Below are positions 1 through 5,898 of a stretch of 6,011 nt of DNA, one piece after another (position 1 is the stretch's first letter; each line of letters starts with the position of its first letter). The stretch comes from Actinomycetes bacterium (GTDB lineage Bacteria > Actinomycetota > Actinomycetes > Mycobacteriales > Micromonosporaceae), in the NCBI GenBank assembly GCA_023402505.1, contig JAEYGD010000558.1:1-6011 (forward strand), read 5' to 3'. Position numbers and translations under genes: made by a program. The notes beneath the pieces are model-generated. The model was not told the origin of the DNA and did no database searches. It saw nothing but the letters and a program-made list of their open reading frames with translations.

Positions 1-935
1 CGACGCCGGATGCGCCGGCCGGCGCGGCGGCGCCGTCCGCCGGCCCGCACCCGGTGCTGGTCATCTCGCCGATCGTGCGGCGGCTCGCGCGGGAGCGGGG
101 CGTGGACCTGGCGACGGTGCGCGGCACCGGGCCGGGCGGTGTGATCCGCCGGGCCGACGTCGAGGCCGCCGTGACCCCGGCCGCCCCGGCCCGCCTCGCC
201 GCCGTGCCGGACGTCCCGGACGCGCACGTCGGGCTCGGCGAGGGCGACGTGGTGGTGCCGCTGACCGGCATCCGCAAGACCATCGCCGACAAGCTCTCCC
301 GCAGCCGCCGGGAGATCCCCGAGGTGACCATCTGGGTGGACGTCGACGCGACCGCCCTGCTGGAGACCCGAGCGGCGATCAACGCCGCGACCCCGGAGAC
401 CCCGGTGAGCATCCTGGCGCTGCTGGCCCGCGTCTGCCTGTCCGGGCTGCGCAGGTTCCCGCAGCTCAACGCGCGGGTGGACACCGAGGCACAGCAGATC
501 GTCCAGTCCGCCGCCGTCCACCTGGGCATCGCCGCCCAGACCGACCGGGGCCTGGTGGTGCCGGTGCTGCGTGACGCGCAGCGCCTCACCACGGCCGAGC
601 TGGCCGCCGCGCTGGCCGAGACCACGGCGGCGGCGCGGGCCGGCACCCTGGCGCCGGCCCGGCTCACCGGCGGCACGTTCACGCTCAACAACTACGGCGT
701 GTTCGGCGTGGACGGGTCCACCCCGATCATCAACCACCCGGAGGCGGCGCTGCTCGGCGTGGGGCGGATCGTGGACAAGCCGTGGGTGGTGGACGGCCAG
801 CTCGCGGTGCGCAAGGTGACGCAGCTCAGCCTCACGTTCGACCACCGGGTCTGCGACGGCGGGGTGGCCGGAGGCTTCCTGCGGCACGTCGCGGACTGCG
901 TCGAGCGCCCGGCGGTGCTGATCGCGAACCTCTGA
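1..935 (+). CDS. bkdC: Dihydrolipoamide acyltransferase (E2) of a branched-chain 2-oxoacid dehydrogenase complex, 5'-truncated
   Basis: This is the C-terminal part of a cytoplasmic E2 subunit, which transfers the acyl group from lipoyl-lysine to coenzyme A. The reading frame is open to the left edge (codons start at base 3), so the start and the lipoyl domain are outside the window. The first visible residues are an Ala/Pro-rich interdomain linker. A peripheral subunit-binding domain follows at about bases 60-173 (begins VISPIVRRLARERG, contains GTGPGGVIRRADV). The catalytic chloramphenicol-acetyltransferase-like domain runs from about 249 to the end. It has IRKTIADKLSRS, TDRGLVVPVLRDA, FTLNNYGVFGVDGS, and the active-site motif DHRVCDGG with His at 843-845 and Asp at 855-857. 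From memory the sequence closely resembles mycobacterial BkdC, which favours the branched-chain complex; a pyruvate dehydrogenase E2 cannot be excluded without the upstream E1 genes. Nothing looks broken. The family is secure; the substrate is inferred. Confidence 0.93.
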   Translation, partial: TPDAPAGAAAPSAGPHPVLVISPIVRRLARERGVDLATVRGTGPGGVIRRADVEAAVTPAAPARLAAVPDVPDAHVGLGEGDVVVPLTGIRKTIADKLSRSRREIPEVTIWVDVDATALLETRAAINAATPETPVSILALLARVCLSGLRRFPQLNARVDTEAQQIVQSAAVHLGIAAQTDRGLVVPVLRDAQRLTTAELAAALAETTAAARAGTLAPARLTGGTFTLNNYGVFGVDGSTPIINHPEAALLGVGRIVDKPWVVDGQLAVRKVTQLSLTFDHRVCDGGVAGGFLRHVADCVERPAVLIANL

Positions 936-947
936 CCGGACGCGGGT

Positions 948-984
948 GCGCCCCCGGAGACCGCAACCGGGTCTCCGGGGGCGC
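948..984. terminator. Bidirectional hairpin terminator between convergent genes
   Basis: A perfect 15-bp stem, GCGCCCCCGGAGACC at 948-962 and its exact complement at 970-984, closes a 7-base loop (963-969). It begins 12 bases after the E2 stop codon and ends 35 bases before the stop of the convergent - strand gene, so it can serve both transcripts. There is no U-tract on either side, which is usual for GC-rich actinomycete terminators. Confidence 0.8.
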
Positions 985-1019
985 CCGTGGTCACGCGCCG
1001 TCGTCGACGGCCGGGACCG

Positions 1020-3113
1020 TCAGCTCGCCGGCGTCGGAACCAGGACCACCGTCGCCGTCCCGGTCTGCGGCGGTACGTCCGGCTCGGTCGGCGCGTCCGT
1101 GTACTCCGCGACGAACACGGCGGTGAGGTTGTCCGCGCCGCCGTGCCCGCCGTCGACGAACGTGGTGATCGTGCCGGCGCACCCGGAGGCCGAGGACAGC
1201 GGGTGCCCGTGCTGGTCGTGCCCGAGGATGTAGGTGACCCGCACCCGGGAGCAGTCCACCGGCAGGTCGTCGGTGACCCGCACCTCGAACGCGACGGTCT
1301 GACCGAACTCGAACGGCTGGCCCGCCACCGGGCTGACGAACTCGACCACCGGTGGGCGGGGCCCGATCAGCAGCGGCAGGGTCGCCGCGGCCGACCGGCC
1401 GGTGCGGTCGGTGACCTTCACCGTCGGCTGGTACGACCCGTTGGCGGTGTAGGTGTGGCTCGGGTTCGGCTCCGTCGAGTCCACCGTGCCGTCGGCGTCG
1501 AAGTCCCAGGCGTACCGCAGCGCGTCACCGTCCGGGTCCACCGTGCCTTCGCTGGAGAACCGCACTGTCAACGGCGCCTGTCCGGCGACGGGGGTGGCGC
1601 TGATCTTCGGGATCGGCGTGCGGTTGCCCCGGACGAAGTCGATCCGGGACAGCTGCGCGTCGGGGTTCTCGGCGAAGTAGCCGTCGCCGTACTCCAGCAC
1701 GTAGAGCGCCCCGTCGGGACCGAACTCGAGGTCCATCGGGTTGTCCACCACCAGGGACGGCACCACCGGCCGGATGTCGCGTACCTCGCCCCGGCGGTCG
1801 ACCCGGAACTCCTTGATGTAGTCCCGGGTCCACTCGTAGAACAGCGGCGCCCCGTCGTAGTACGCCGGCCACTTCGTCCGGGAGGCGCTGCGCCGGTCGT
1901 AGTCGTACGCCGGGCCCGCCATCGGGCCGATGCCGCCGGTGCCCAGTTCGGGGAACTCGTCGGAGGCGGCGGACGGGTACCAGACCTGCGGCGCGGCGAC
2001 CGGCGGGAGGCGGCGCAGCCCGGTGTTGCGCGGCGAGTCGTTCACCGGCCGCCGGCAGTCGAACTCGGGACCGGACTGCCCGGTGGCGAAGTCGTGGTCC
2101 CGGTACGCCAGGTCCGGTGTGACGCAGTACGGCCAGCCGTAGTTGGCCGGGCGGTCGACCCGCATCCAGCGGCCGTGCCCGGCCGGTCCCCGGTCCGGGT
2201 CGGCCGACGAGGCGTCCGGTGAGTAGTCGGCCAGGTAGACGTCGTCGGTGCGCCGGTCGACGGCGAAGCGGAACGGGTTGCGCAGGCCCATCGCGTAGAT
2301 CTCGGGGCGGGTCTTCGGGGTGCCGGGCCGGAACAGGTTGCCCGGCGGGATGCGGTAGCCGCCGTTCGGTCCGGCCCGGATGCGCAGCAGCTTGCCGCGC
2401 AGGTCGTTGGTGTTCGCCGAGGTGCGCTGCGCGTCGAACGCCGGGTGCCGGTCGGCCCGCTCATCGATGGGTGTGTAGCCGTCGGAGAAGAAGGGGTTGG
2501 TGTCGTCGCCGGTGGACAGGTAGAGGTTGCCGGCGCTGTCGAAGTCGATCTGCCCGCCGACGTGGCAGCAGATGCCCCGGTCGGTCGGTACGTCGATGAT
2601 GCGCTGCTCGGTGCGCAGGTCGAGCGTCGCGCCGGTCAGCTTGAACCGGGACAGCCGCAGGACGCCCCGGAACGGCGCCCAGTCGGCTTCGGTGCCGACC
2701 AGCGGTGCGTCCCCCTCGTTGACGTCCGGGGTCGCCGGGTCGTCGGTCGGGGTGTCCATCGGTGGCGAGTAGTAGAGGTAGACCCACCGGTTGCGGTTGA
2801 AGTCGGGGTCGAGGGCGATGCCCTGCAACCCTTCCTCGTCGTGCTCGTAGACGGGCACGTCCGCGGCGAGGGTGTTCAACCCGGTACGCGGATCGTGGAT
2901 GCGGACCTCGCCGGTGCGCGAGGTGTGCAGCACGCGTAGGTCGGGCAGGACGGCGAGGCTCATCGGCTCGCCGGGGAAGTCGTTGAGGGTGACCTTCTGG
3001 AAGCTGCTGTCCGGCGGCGGCGCGGCGGGCGCGGCGGCGGCCGGTGCGGCCGGCGCGGTGAGGCCGGCGCCGACCAACAGCAGGGCGGACAGGTACGCGG
3101 TCCTTCTCGTCAT
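1020..3113 (-). CDS. Secreted glucose/sorbosone dehydrogenase-family beta-propeller with PKD and Ig-like domains
   Basis: A 697-residue exported protein, probably an oxidoreductase of the soluble quinoprotein (PQQ) sugar dehydrogenase superfamily; substrate and cofactor are not proven. Residues 1-28 are a signal peptide (MTRRTAYLSALLLVGAG, Ala/Pro-rich end). The propeller covers about 38-500. It has EGLQGIALDPDF, HVGGQIDFDSAGNLYLSTGDD, DLRGKLLRIR, GLRNPFRFAVDRRTDDVYLADY, NYGWPYC and PMDLEFGPDGALYVLEYGDG. His184 falls where soluble glucose dehydrogenase has its catalytic His and is preceded by a Cys182-Cys183 pair. A PKD domain follows at about 503-585 (DPDGDALRYAWDFDADGT), then a C-terminal Ig-like region to 697. 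The mature protein has six Cys (182, 183, 330, 353, 621, 645), compatible with three disulfides. The ATG is preceded by a GGGGGA Shine-Dalgarno at about 7 bases. It lies 25 bp after the isomerase gene, so the two are probably co-transcribed. Related actinomycete proteins often also carry a ThuA domain; none is present here. Confidence 0.88.
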   Translation of the reverse strand: MTRRTAYLSALLLVGAGLTAPAAPAAAAPAAPPPDSSFQKVTLNDFPGEPMSLAVLPDLRVLHTSRTGEVRIHDPRTGLNTLAADVPVYEHDEEGLQGIALDPDFNRNRWVYLYYSPPMDTPTDDPATPDVNEGDAPLVGTEADWAPFRGVLRLSRFKLTGATLDLRTEQRIIDVPTDRGICCHVGGQIDFDSAGNLYLSTGDDTNPFFSDGYTPIDERADRHPAFDAQRTSANTNDLRGKLLRIRAGPNGGYRIPPGNLFRPGTPKTRPEIYAMGLRNPFRFAVDRRTDDVYLADYSPDASSADPDRGPAGHGRWMRVDRPANYGWPYCVTPDLAYRDHDFATGQSGPEFDCRRPVNDSPRNTGLRRLPPVAAPQVWYPSAASDEFPELGTGGIGPMAGPAYDYDRRSASRTKWPAYYDGAPLFYEWTRDYIKEFRVDRRGEVRDIRPVVPSLVVDNPMDLEFGPDGALYVLEYGDGYFAENPDAQLSRIDFVRGNRTPIPKISATPVAGQAPLTVRFSSEGTVDPDGDALRYAWDFDADGTVDSTEPNPSHTYTANGSYQPTVKVTDRTGRSAAATLPLLIGPRPPVVEFVSPVAGQPFEFGQTVAFEVRVTDDLPVDCSRVRVTYILGHDQHGHPLSSASGCAGTITTFVDGGHGGADNLTAVFVAEYTDAPTEPDVPPQTGTATVVLVPTPAS

Positions 3114-3138
3114 GTGCTCGTCCCCCGAAAGGTGGTGG

Positions 3139-4086
3139 TCAGTAGCGCAGCGAGGCGAGGTGGTCGTAGCCGACCCGGGCGGTGGTGAGCGCGTCCGCGG
3201 GAGCGCGGGGCGGGGTGCCGGCGTCGTCGCGCTCGACGATGTACTCCTCGATCCCGGGGGCGTTCGCGAAGACGCGACCGAAGTCGATGAGCCCGTCGCC
3301 GAGGTCGGCGAAGCTCGCGTTGACGTCCATGTCCTTGACGTGGACCTGGCGGACGCGGCCGCGGTGGGCGCGGATCACGTCGACCGGGTCGTGGGCGCCG
3401 CGCCAGGTCCAGAACAGGTCGAGCTCGAAGTGGACGTTGCGCGGGTCGGTCCCGGCGGCGAGGATGTCGAACCCGGTCCGGCCGTCGGTCAGCGGGACGA
3501 ACTCCAGTTGGTGGTTGTGGTAGCCGAAGTCGATGCCGACCCGGGCCGCCATCCGGCCGGCCCGGTCGAGGTCACCGGCGAGCGACCGGTACCGCTGCGG
3601 ATCCCGGATCGGCTGGCCCTGCTCGTCGAGCCCGAACCACGGGTGGACGAGGTACCGGCAGCCGACCGTGACGGCGTCGGCGAGCGTCCGTTCCCAGGCG
3701 GCGGCGTCGAACGGCTGCGGGATGCCGGCGTGTCCGGACGTCGCGCGCAGCCCGGCCGCGTCGAGGGCGGCCCGGAACTCGGCCGCGGTCCGGCCGACGA
3801 AGCCGGCGTGCTCGACCCGGCGGTAGCCGATCCGTCGCAGCTCGGCGAGGGTGCCGGGCAGGTCGGCGGCGAGTTGGTCGCGGAGGGTGTAGAGCTGGAT
3901 GCTGATCCGGTCGGGCGGCACCCGCCGGCGACCGGGCCGGTGGTGCGTGGCGCCTTCGGGCGCGGCCGAGGCGGGTGCGGCGAGCAGGCCGGTGGCCCCG
4001 AGCGCGGCGGCGGACGCGGTGGCCGCGCGCAGGACGCCCCGCCGGCTGAGCGGGTCCCGCCCGGGCTGGTGGTCGTGCTGGTCCAC
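3139..4086 (-). CDS. Tat-exported sugar phosphate isomerase/epimerase-family TIM-barrel protein
   Basis: A 315-residue protein of the xylose-isomerase-like (AP endonuclease 2) TIM-barrel family. Members are metal-dependent isomerases, epimerases or, in some groups, enzymes acting on keto-sugars or keto-glycosides; the exact reaction here is unknown. The start is GTG at 4086-4084, with GGGAGGA 8 bases upstream; no better start lies nearby. The N-terminus carries a twin-arginine signal, S14-R-R-G-V-L-R20, an Ala-rich stretch and a likely ASA|A cleavage near residue 40, so it is exported folded. The barrel spans about 59-315, starting RISIQLYTLRDQL. The usual four metal ligands can be placed: Glu195 (in YHNHQLEF), Asp223 (FELDLFW), His249 (VHVKDMD) and Glu285 (EEYIVERDD). 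Export makes a phosphorylated sugar substrate unlikely, so the family name may mislead. It is the first gene of an operon with the downstream secreted sugar-dehydrogenase-like protein, which suggests joint action on an extracytoplasmic sugar (inference). Confidence 0.9.
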   Translation of the reverse strand: MDQHDHQPGRDPLSRRGVLRAATASAAALGATGLLAAPASAAPEGATHHRPGRRRVPPDRISIQLYTLRDQLAADLPGTLAELRRIGYRRVEHAGFVGRTAAEFRAALDAAGLRATSGHAGIPQPFDAAAWERTLADAVTVGCRYLVHPWFGLDEQGQPIRDPQRYRSLAGDLDRAGRMAARVGIDFGYHNHQLEFVPLTDGRTGFDILAAGTDPRNVHFELDLFWTWRGAHDPVDVIRAHRGRVRQVHVKDMDVNASFADLGDGLIDFGRVFANAPGIEEYIVERDDAGTPPRAPADALTTARVGYDHLASLRY

Positions 4087-4094
4087 GGTGGTGG

Positions 4095-4101
4095 TCCTCC
4101 C
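4095..4101 (-). promoter_or_regulatory. Ribosome binding site fixing the GTG start of the isomerase gene
   Basis: On the - strand this reads GGGAGGA, a near-perfect Shine-Dalgarno, 8 bases before the GTG codon at 4086-4084. It decides the start: the same frame stays open far upstream, but those codons lie over the divergent intergenic region and the opposite gene, while the twin-arginine signal begins 13 codons after this GTG. Confidence 0.85.
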
Positions 4102-4116
4102 TGCCGGACCGACGCG

Positions 4117-4140
4117 GGTCCGGCCGTCGGCGGCCGAACC
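4117..4140 (-). other. Stem-loop in the isomerase 5' leader
   Basis: In - strand RNA, the ten bases 4140-4131 pair with 4126-4117 around a four-base loop (CCGA); the stem is complete if one U-G wobble is allowed. It ends about 15 bases before the Shine-Dalgarno. It might influence translation or transcript stability, but short GC stems arise easily in DNA of this composition, so a function is only a possibility. Confidence 0.35.
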
Positions 4141-4261
4141 GGGCCGGTGTGCGGGCGCGACGGACCGGCCGGACGGGTGTCCGGCGCTGTGGCGGTCTCG
4201 ACGTCGGTGCGGACGCGCGACCGGGCGTCCGGCAACCGCAGGCAGGTCCGATATCGACCGA

Positions 4262-4287
4262 TGGACAACTTTGTATCTAGTTGGCCA
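4262..4287. promoter_or_regulatory. Imperfect 26-bp inverted repeat, candidate operator
   Basis: Two nine-base arms, TGGaCAACT (4262-4270) and AGTTGgCCA (4279-4287), are complementary except at one position and flank the 8-base centre TTGTATCT. The site lies in a less GC-rich island, 176 bp upstream of the isomerase GTG. Its size and symmetry suit a dimeric repressor or activator of the sugar operon. I cannot assign a regulator family, and none is encoded in the window. Confidence 0.45.
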
Positions 4288-4306
4288 CCGTACCGTTATC
4301 GATGGC

Positions 4307-4335
4307 TTGACGCAAAGGTCTGTCCTAAGGATCGA
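4307..4335 (+). promoter_or_regulatory. Weak candidate promoter (good -35 only)
   Basis: TTGACG at 4307-4312 matches five of six bases of the sigma-70-type -35 box. At the correct 17-base spacing the -10 position reads GATCGA (4330-4335), a poor match; TAAGGAT at 4326-4332 is closer to a -10 but only 13 bases away. If used, it would give the L,D-transpeptidase mRNA a leader of nearly 280 bases. It overlaps the CGAAACTTTCG palindrome. Confidence 0.2.
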
Positions 4336-4343
4336 AACTTTCG
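4333..4343. promoter_or_regulatory. CGAAACTTTCG palindrome, candidate sugar-regulator operator
   Basis: A perfect 11-bp odd palindrome, CGAAA-C-TTTCG. Palindromes of the CGAA-N-TTCG type have been reported as operators upstream of xylan-utilisation genes in Streptomyces (recalled, not checked). Its place upstream of a secreted sugar-enzyme operon fits a carbohydrate-responsive repressor. It is about 247 bp from the isomerase start and about 277 bp from the L,D-transpeptidase start, so which gene it serves is uncertain. Confidence 0.4.
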
Positions 4344-4373
4344 GCCGGACGAGCAAAAGCCGGCCTCGCCGCA

Positions 4374-4416
4374 CCGCCGACCCGCCTGCCCACTCCGCTG
4401 GCGGGCCGGTCGGCGG
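4374..4416. other. Bulged GC-rich stem-loop in the divergent region
   Basis: CCGCCGAC (4374-4381) is complementary to GTCGGCGG (4409-4416), and the adjoining CCGCC (4382-4386) to GGCGG (4400-4404), with a four-base bulge (4405-4408) and a 13-base loop. It would fold in RNA of either strand. It could belong to a long leader of the L,D-transpeptidase transcript or be a compositional accident; there is no U-tract and no known riboswitch motif. Confidence 0.3.
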
Positions 4417-4502
4417 CTCGCGGCCCGGGCGAACGGGGCGGGTCGGGCCGAAGCCGGACGGTCGGCGGCGATCGGGCACGTCGGTAACGGCCGGCGCAGG
4501 CC

Positions 4503-4531
4503 GTCGAGGACCGGAAAATGGCGGCGATAAT
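4503..4531 (+). promoter_or_regulatory. Candidate promoter of the L,D-transpeptidase gene
   Basis: GATAAT at 4526-4531 matches five of six bases of TATAAT. With a 17-base spacer the -35 position is GTCGAG (4503-4508), three of six matches to TTGACA, which is acceptable for actinomycete vegetative promoters. Transcription would start near 4538, giving a leader of roughly 80 bases. It is the best -10 box in the intergenic region, but experimental support is absent. Confidence 0.45.
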
Positions 4532-4537
4532 TGCGCC

Positions 4538-4548
4538 GAGGAATCCTC
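4538..4548. promoter_or_regulatory. GAGGAATCCTC palindrome at the expected transcription start
   Basis: A perfect 11-bp odd palindrome, GAGGA-A-TCCTC, begins 7 bases after the candidate GATAAT box, covering the expected +1 region. A protein bound there could block initiation. The regulator is unknown; a chance palindrome is possible. Confidence 0.3.
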
Positions 4549-4608
4549 CGAAAATGCGTACCCAGCCGGGCGTGACGGAGAGAATGTGGCGGAGGGAAAG
4601 CAATATAC

Positions 4609-4615
4609 GGGGGGA
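4609..4615 (+). promoter_or_regulatory. Ribosome binding site of the L,D-transpeptidase gene
   Basis: GGGGGGA lies 5 bases before the ATG at 4621. It supports this ATG rather than the Met seven codons in, and keeps the charged MDFRRR start needed for a lipoprotein signal peptide. A second purine-rich stretch, GGAGGG at 4591-4596, is too far from the ATG and has no start codon at a suitable distance. Confidence 0.7.
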
Positions 4616-4620
4616 CGCTC

Positions 4621-5886
4621 ATGGATTTCAGGCGGCGAATGACGCTGCTCGCGGTGGCCGTCACGGCCGCACCGCTGGCGCTCGTCGGGTGCACCGCCGA
4701 CGGCAAGCCGGGCGAGCGACCGGCGCAGGGCCGGGCCGCTCCGCCCGAACTGACCGTCACACCGTCCGACCGGACTCGCGGCGTCCCGGTCAGCGCCGAG
4801 GTGGGCACGGCCGTCAAGGGCGGCAAGGTGACCTCGGTCCGGCTCACCGACGACAAGGGCGCCGAGGTCAGGGCCGAGCCACGGGAGGACGGCTCCGGGT
4901 GGGTCCCGGCCGCCCCGCTGAAGCCGGAACGGACATACACCGCCGAGGTGACCGCAACCGGGGACTCGGGTGCCACGACCACCCGGAAGACGACGTTCAC
5001 GACAATGCCGAAGTCCACGAAGCCGCAGATCACCAGCACGTTGTATTTCGCCGACAAGAGGACGTACGGAACTGCGATGCCGGTAACCGTCGCGTTCGAC
5101 CCGCCCATTCCGGAAGAGGCCAGGTCGGCAGTGCAGCGACGGTTGTTCGTGAAGACCGATCCGCCGCAGCCGGGGGTGTGGTCCTGGGTGTCCGACGGCA
5201 GCCAGGTCTACTACCGGGCGCCCGACTTCTGGCGGCCCGGCACCACGATCAGCGTCCGCGCCGGTCTGGAGGGCCTGCCGATCGGCAAGGAGCACGTGGG
5301 GGACTCGGACCGCCGGGCCACCTCGAAGATCGGCCGGCAGGTGTCGCTGGAGATCGACAACGCCACCAAGCAGATGTCCGTCCACCGCGACGGCAAGCTG
5401 CTCCGCAGGATCCCGGTGAGCCTCGGCAAGCCGAGCACGCCGACCTCCAGCGGCAAGATGGTGATCATGGAGAAGCACCAGTTCACCACCTTCGACACCC
5501 GGGGGTCGGCCGACCCGTACGTGGTCGACGTCGAGGACGCGCAGCGCCTCACCTGGGGCGGGGAGTTCATCCACGGGGCGCCGTGGTCGGAGGGCGACCA
5601 GGGCAACACCAACGTCTCCCACGGCTGCACCAACGTCTCCGCCACGGCGGCGGACTGGCTGATGAACGTCACCCAGGTCGGCGACCTGGTGACGGTCAAG
5701 GGCACCGAGGTGGAGCTGACCGAGGGCAACGGCTGGACCGCGTGGAACGTGAGCTGGGACCGGTACGTCAAGGGCAGCGCCCTGCCCGTGCCGCCGGGCC
5801 TCGGCCCGAGCCCCACGCACGCGCCGCACCCCGGCGCGGTGGCCGGCGGCTCACCCGTGCCGGCACCGTCCGTCCGCGGCGGTTGA
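4621..5886 (+). CDS. Lipoprotein L,D-transpeptidase with Ig-like domains and YkuD catalytic domain
   Basis: This 421-residue enzyme forms 3-3 (mDap-mDap) peptidoglycan cross-links on the outer face of the membrane; the family is the known target of carbapenems in mycobacteria. Residues 1-24 are a lipoprotein signal: MDFRRR, a hydrophobic core and lipobox LVGC with the lipidated Cys at 24. Two Ig-like domains follow at about 41-130 and 134-235. The YkuD domain covers about 241-368. Its active site is intact: His318 in FIHGAPW and Cys336 in NVSHGCTNVS, 18 residues apart, the same spacing as in mycobacterial LdtMt2 by recollection. The conserved C-terminal element NGWTAWNVSWDRYVKGSALP follows. 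Residues 387-421 form a Pro/Ala/Gly-rich tail, an extension probably reaching into or through the wall. It is transcribed alone, from the 4503-4531 candidate promoter, and ends 12 bases before a strong hairpin. Architecture and catalytic residues make the assignment firm; the physiological role among likely paralogues is unknown. Confidence 0.95.
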   Translation: MDFRRRMTLLAVAVTAAPLALVGCTADGKPGERPAQGRAAPPELTVTPSDRTRGVPVSAEVGTAVKGGKVTSVRLTDDKGAEVRAEPREDGSGWVPAAPLKPERTYTAEVTATGDSGATTTRKTTFTTMPKSTKPQITSTLYFADKRTYGTAMPVTVAFDPPIPEEARSAVQRRLFVKTDPPQPGVWSWVSDGSQVYYRAPDFWRPGTTISVRAGLEGLPIGKEHVGDSDRRATSKIGRQVSLEIDNATKQMSVHRDGKLLRRIPVSLGKPSTPTSSGKMVIMEKHQFTTFDTRGSADPYVVDVEDAQRLTWGGEFIHGAPWSEGDQGNTNVSHGCTNVSATAADWLMNVTQVGDLVTVKGTEVELTEGNGWTAWNVSWDRYVKGSALPVPPGLGPSPTHAPHPGAVAGGSPVPAPSVRGG

Positions 5887-5898
5887 CCGGTCAGCCGC

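Larger units (their letters stand above)
4087..4620. other. Divergent intergenic region (534 bp) without a supported gene
   Basis: This separates the - strand sugar operon from the + strand L,D-transpeptidase gene and should hold both promoters. Most of it is very GC-rich, but two islands, about 4250-4345 and 4505-4610, are much less so and carry the inverted repeats and the promoter candidate listed separately. The 4087-4250 part is the probable 5' leader of the isomerase mRNA. Reading frames that cross the region have irregular codon use, no good start sites and no recognisable protein features. No known riboswitch or small RNA could be recognised. Confidence 0.7.

Noticed and set aside
987..2222. 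Long + strand reading frame opposite the propeller gene
   Set aside because: The product is rich in Arg, Val, Gly and Pro without any domain; the opposite strand encodes a recognisable secreted protein throughout. It is a by-product of GC-biased codon positions.
2872..4530. Long + strand reading frame opposite the isomerase gene
   Set aside because: Low-complexity Val/Gly/Asp/Arg composition, no motif, and fully antisense to a protein with intact metal ligands.
4325..4603. Small - strand reading frame (TTG start) with a hydrophobic segment WVRIFGGFLGAIIAAIF
   Set aside because: No Shine-Dalgarno, irregular third-position use and an Arg/Pro-rich remainder. The hydrophobic stretch falls exactly on the less GC-rich promoter island of the opposite strand, where hydrophobic codons arise by chance.
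4341..4620. A ydaO-type (c-di-AMP) riboswitch ahead of the cell wall gene, as seen before some actinomycete wall hydrolases
   Set aside because: The conserved ydaO sequence blocks could not be found; only a generic bulged stem-loop at 4374-4416 is present.
4087..5829. The isomerase frame stays open far upstream on the - strand, giving a potential protein of nearly 900 residues
   Set aside because: The extra part is antisense to the L,D-transpeptidase gene and crosses the intergenic region; the sequence is low-complexity Arg/Pro/Gly. The GTG at 4086 has a Shine-Dalgarno and is followed by a twin-arginine signal, so the gene starts there.
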